Source: Poronia punctata
Lineage: Eukaryota; Ascomycota; Sordariomycetes; Xylariales; Xylariaceae
DNA length: 13,228 bases
Assembly: GCA_022579005.1 (NCBI GenBank)
Contig: MU401972.1
Location: forward strand, 1 to 13,228
Reading direction: 5' to 3'
In this document: positions 9,741 to 13,228 of the stretch, piece after piece
Layout of the letters: the number at the start of each line of letters is the position of its first letter
Position numbering within the stretch: the first letter of the stretch is position 1
The notes under the pieces: generated by a model
What the model was told of the DNA's origin: nothing
The model's input: only the letters and a program-made list of their open reading frames with translations
Databases searched by the model: none
Translations under genes and position numbers: made by a program

Positions 9741-10980
9741 TATATTTGTTTAATAAAGTAAGTTTAACGCAATTTATAATAAATATATAAAAAACTAAAT
9801 ATTTATATTTATAAAATATTTGCGTTTTAATAGTTTTAATATAGTTAATAAAGTTAAAAGTATTAAAAAGGATTTTAATACTTGCTATTTTTCTTTTAAC
9901 TACATTTTTTATTTTTTTATGCCTTTATTTTTAATTTATAAGCAATTTACTATTGCTTTAATTTTTATTTATATTTAATTTATTATAATAAAGAATTTAA
10001 GTGCTTAGTTAAAAGTTTTTTTTATAAACAAATTTATAAGGTTATTTTTTTTATTAATTTAATATACTTTTATAATTTTCTTTTTTTTATAAGATTTTTA
10101 TAATAATATTATATTAATTATAAAGCGTTTTTTTTATATACTTTTAAGTTTTATAAAATATTAATAAAGCAACTTAAAATTAGTATAAAATATTAAAAAA
10201 ATTAAAAGTAATTTAAGTACTTTAAAAATTAAGTATAAAGTAGTATATAAAATAATAGCACTATTAACTTTATTAACTATATTATATAGTTTACTAGCAA
10301 AAATAAATTAAGTAATGTGCTTATATTTACTTAAGTTTTAGTATATAATATTGCTAGTAATTTTATATTTATTTTGCTTATAATTTAAAATTAATTTAAT
10401 AGCAAAAATAATAATAAAACTAATTTAAAAGCTTAAGTTAATATTGTTAGCAAATAATTTATTTATTTTTATAAATAGCTTTGCTTTTATTAAGTTTAAA
10501 AGTATATACGTTAATTTATAGTGTTTGTTTTTAATTTATTAGTTAATTTGCTAATTTAACGCTTAATTATTATTTTTTATAAGTTTAGTAACTTATATAG
10601 CTATTAATAAGTTAAATATAGCTTTAAGTTAATATATACTGCTAATATATATACTACGTACTTTTTAGCTAATATATTATTAAAAAGTATTAATTAAAAT
10701 AAAGTTAATTTTAATTAGATTTTTTACTTAACTTTTTTATATAAAGATTATTTTTTTATTTTAAAAAGTAATCTTTATACTATTAAACTTAATAGCTTAT
10801 TTTTTATTAAAAAATTGTTTTAGTTTTGCTTTAAATTTAGCTTTAAAAAGTTTGCTTTTTTTTTTAGCTAAAAACGCTAGTATAATAAATAATAAAGTAT
10901 TATTTATTTATATTATAATAATGCTAAATTTATTATATTTACTTTTTATAAATAATAAGTAAAGGTTATAAGTTAATATT

Positions 10981-12180
10981 ACTATTTTAAGTTAATTTTA
11001 GTAGTGTTTATAATAAGTTTAAAACTAGTATAAACTAAATTTAGCTAAACTATAAAAAAAGCAAAGTAACTAAAAAATAGTACTTTTAAAATACTTTTTT
11101 TAAGTTTAATAAGTAAATATATATATATAATATAAAAAAAAGTATTTTTTAATTATATATATGTTTATATAATATTTTTTAGCTTACTATAAGCGTTATA
11201 ATTTTAAATTAAAAACAGTACAAGTATAAGTATAACTTATTAACTTATTTATTAAATAGTTAAAGCTTAATATAAAACTATTTTTTTTATAATTATTATA
11301 ACTTTAAACTATTAATTATAATTTTTTATAAAGTAAAGTAGTTTTGCTTTTAATTTTATATACTATTTAAAATAAAAATAGCTTAATATTTAAATATGTT
11401 TTAAAGTTAAAACAAACAAACTTAAATATTTTTATGCTTAAAAAATTATTAATTTTTAAAGTATTAAATTTTTTAAAAGGTAAACTAAAAATAAAAATAA
11501 TACTTTTATTTTATAGCTTTAATAATAATTAAAAATTTGCTTTCTTTTTTATATTTAAGTACGTTTTTAATATTATTATATACTTAAATTATATTATTAA
11601 AAAGTATTATAATATAATAATTATTATTTTATTTTTTTTTGTTTTTTATAAAAGTAGTAAATAACTGCTAAAGTAATAAAACGTTATAAGTTTTTTACTT
11701 TTACTAAAAATATATTTTAATTTATATTTGCTTTATAGTTAATTTAGTTTATATTTACTAAAAATTTATTTATATATTAATATAGTTTTATTTAAATATA
11801 ATAAAACTTTATTAGTTTATTAACTATATTAATAATAACGTTTTTACTTTTAATTGCTTAAACTTTAAAAAAACTATTTTATTTTTGCTTTTTTTACTAA
11901 ATAAAAACTTTACTTTATAAAAAAAAAGTAAAAATAAAAAGTAAATTAAAGCTATTTTAAGTATTAAGCGTATATAATATATTTACTTTTGCTTTTTTAT
12001 TATAAATAGCTTTTATAGCTTTTTTAATAGCTTTTATATACTAAATAATTTTAAGTAATAGTAGCAAATTATAATTAATTTATAAATAAGTACTAAATAC
12101 TAATAAAGTAAATATTAGTTTATTAAGTTTTATAATATTATTAAAAGCTTTTATTATTATTTATAAAATTAATTTATTAT
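10981..12180 (+). pseudogene. Relic D continuation with alternating reading phase
   Basis: Here the least-interrupted plus phase switches. At 10981-11340 the relic D phase has about 21 stops in 120 codons, while the next phase (+1) has about 12. At 11341-11820 the original phase is clean again, with 6 stops in 160 codons including stop-free 11371-11529. At 11821-11880 it has 7 stops, while the +1 phase has none and stays the better one to about 12060. From 12061 to 12180 no phase is good. The switches suggest small insertions or deletions, or non-coding segments such as introns between exons. On the minus strand a phase at about 12000-11820 is also fairly open, so the assignment is tentative. 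Confidence 0.28.
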
Positions 12181-13228
12181 TATTTTAGTAGCTAATCTTT
12201 TTTTAATAATATTAAAAGCATAGCATAAAAGGGTATATATATGTTTAATTTTACTAAGTACTTAATATACTTTAATAAGCATTTTCTTATATATAATTTT
12301 TATAATTTTAGCACTAGTTTAAAACTTTTTTAAAGCAAAGTTAGTATTAAAGTTATATACTATATAATTAAGCAGTTTTTAATAAATATTAATTTAATAC
12401 TTATAAAGTGCATTTTATGCTTTATATGCTTTTATTATTTAAATAAAAGTTATAGCTTAAAATAACATAGCTAAATTAATAATATAAAGAACTTGTTTTT
12501 TATTAATTTAAACTATATTAATTATAACTTTATAGTTAAATTTATAATTATTTTTTAAAGTAAATTTAAAGCGTTTTAGTACTAAGTTATATATTTAATA
12601 ATAGTAGCAAAATTTTTAAATTTTTTAAAAAATAAAATAATTAACTTTATAACTTGCTATAGTTAATATTTGCTTTAGCTTTGCTACTTTAAAGTATTTA
12701 AATTATTTATAAAGCTAATATAACTTAGTTTTAATAAAATATATAGTTATTTTACTAAAGTATATATTAAAAAATAAATGTTTTTATTTATAAATAACTA
12801 ATATTATATTACTATTGCTTTAAATAATAATATTTTTAGTATTATTAAAATAAATACTAACATAGTTAGCGTTATATAGTAAAAATAAAAAAAAAGTAAG
12901 CATATTTAAAATATAATATATAGTTATTTTAAAAAAGGTTTATATTTAAATTATACTAATATTTTTAATAATACTACTATTATTAAATTTAATATAAACT
13001 TTACTTAATTTTTATATTATATTTACTTTTAAATTTAAATATAAATATGCTTTTAATTATGCTTTTTTAACTATTAAATAATTAAAAGCACTTATATTTT
13101 ATAATTTGCTTTAATATTTTATTTTATATAAACTTTTTAAAATAAATTAATTTGCTAGCGTTTTAGCTTTAAATTACTATATATTTTTGCTTATAATATA
13201 ATATATATATATAGCGTTTATTAAAAAT
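12181..13228 (+). pseudogene. Relic E: right-edge coding relic, unknown product
   Basis: The original plus phase resumes, with about 28 stops in 340 codons (8%), all TAA or TAG. Clean stretches include 12241-12330, 12334-12468, 12481-12555 and 12586-12663. In the lines at 12481 and 12601 the other two plus phases carry 3-6 stops per 20 codons while this one has none. An in-frame ATG at 12241 could be a start but is just as likely an internal Met. Readable text includes KIINFITCY near 12634-12660 and YFKKGLYLNYTNIFNN near 12925-12972. It is probably the same former gene as relic D and runs off the right edge. No domain is recognised. Confidence 0.38.

Larger units (their letters stand above)
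7501..10980 (+). pseudogene. Relic D: long RIP-degraded coding region, possible polyprotein
   Basis: The plus phase with codons at positions 1 modulo 3 has about 8-9% stops from 7501 to 9660 and only about 6% (26 in 440 codons) from 9661 to 10980. Other plus phases sampled here run near 18%. Stop-free runs include 8527-8859 (111 codons), 9799-9975 (59) and 10765-10959 (65). Early residues are Lys/Leu/Asn-rich with in-phase repeats (7741-7794 and 8665-8736), resembling a low-complexity structural or gag-like protein. The later part is more hydrophobic. No protease, reverse transcriptase or integrase motif is legible. An alternative minus-strand phase is also fairly open at about 10919-10140, so strand assignment there is less certain. 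A transposon polyprotein is the working guess. Confidence 0.4.
1..13228. repeat. RIP-degraded AT-rich transposon block
   Basis: The whole window except a small island near 6.2 kb has the marks of repeat-induced point mutation, a fungal process that turns CpA into TpA on both strands of duplicated DNA. In the sample line 4321-4380 I hand-counted 13 TpA against 7 ApT, and 3 CpA+TpG against 6 ApC+GpT. These give indices of about 1.9 and 0.5, both well inside the usual RIP range (above 0.89 and below 1.03). CpG is still present, for example at 2261-2265, 3474-3478 and 4463-4468, which argues against simple CpG methylation decay. G and C survive mostly as GpC in words such as AGCT, TAGC and GCTA, as expected if TGGC and GCCA were converted. 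Sampled G+C is about 25% in the left half and 5-20% in the right half. Confidence 0.88.

Noticed and set aside
10140..10919. Minus-strand coding relic opposed to relic D
   Set aside because: One minus phase is fairly open (about 10% stops), but the plus phase over the same bases has fewer stops and is continuous with its flanks, so the minus reading is probably a shadow.
1..13228. Mitochondrial or other organelle DNA
   Set aside because: No cox, cob, nad, atp, rRNA or tRNA sequence was seen, and the CpA/TpG-specific depletion with an unmutated island fits nuclear RIP, not general organelle AT bias.
6320..13228. LTR retrotransposon with flanking long terminal repeats
   Set aside because: I found no pair of long direct repeats and no legible protease, reverse transcriptase (YxDD), RNase H or integrase motif. 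A gag-pol origin of relic D remains only a guess.

Overview
The window looks like nuclear DNA of a filamentous ascomycete (Pezizomycotina): a block of transposon-type sequence degraded by repeat-induced point mutation (RIP). It is extremely AT-rich. TpA is in large excess, CpA and TpG are depleted, and CpG survives in places. That is the RIP pattern rather than ordinary CpG-methylation decay. Such blocks form the AT-rich isochores, subtelomeres and centromere-like regions of Dothideomycetes and relatives. I cannot name the species. No intact gene, tRNA, rRNA, CRISPR array or standard promoter is visible.

One reading frame at a time is still much less interrupted by TAA/TAG than its neighbours, which shows where coding regions once lay. 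Relic A (+, 1 to about 1640, cut by the left edge) is followed by a pyrimidine-rich, lightly mutated stretch (about 1740-2060) that is open on the minus strand. Next is relic B (-, about 3007-2100), then the long relic C (+, about 3361-6192), which ends in a 76-codon stop-free stretch. I could not assign any of these proteins to a family.

At 6089-6320 there is a small island that has mostly escaped mutation. It is about 42% G+C over 6241-6320, and it holds TCA, CCA, TGA and TGG, which are almost missing elsewhere. I read it as single-copy DNA trapped between two repeats.

Right of the island the sequence is even poorer in G+C. A second large plus-strand relic (D/E) runs from about 7500 to the right edge. 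It is mostly in one frame but slips to the neighbouring frame at about 10981-11340 and 11821-12180. Three tandem repeats with units of 15 or 18 bp keep its reading phase. It could be a gag-pol-like polyprotein or another large transposon gene, but no diagnostic motif (protease, reverse transcriptase YxDD, integrase, zinc knuckle) survives well enough to see.
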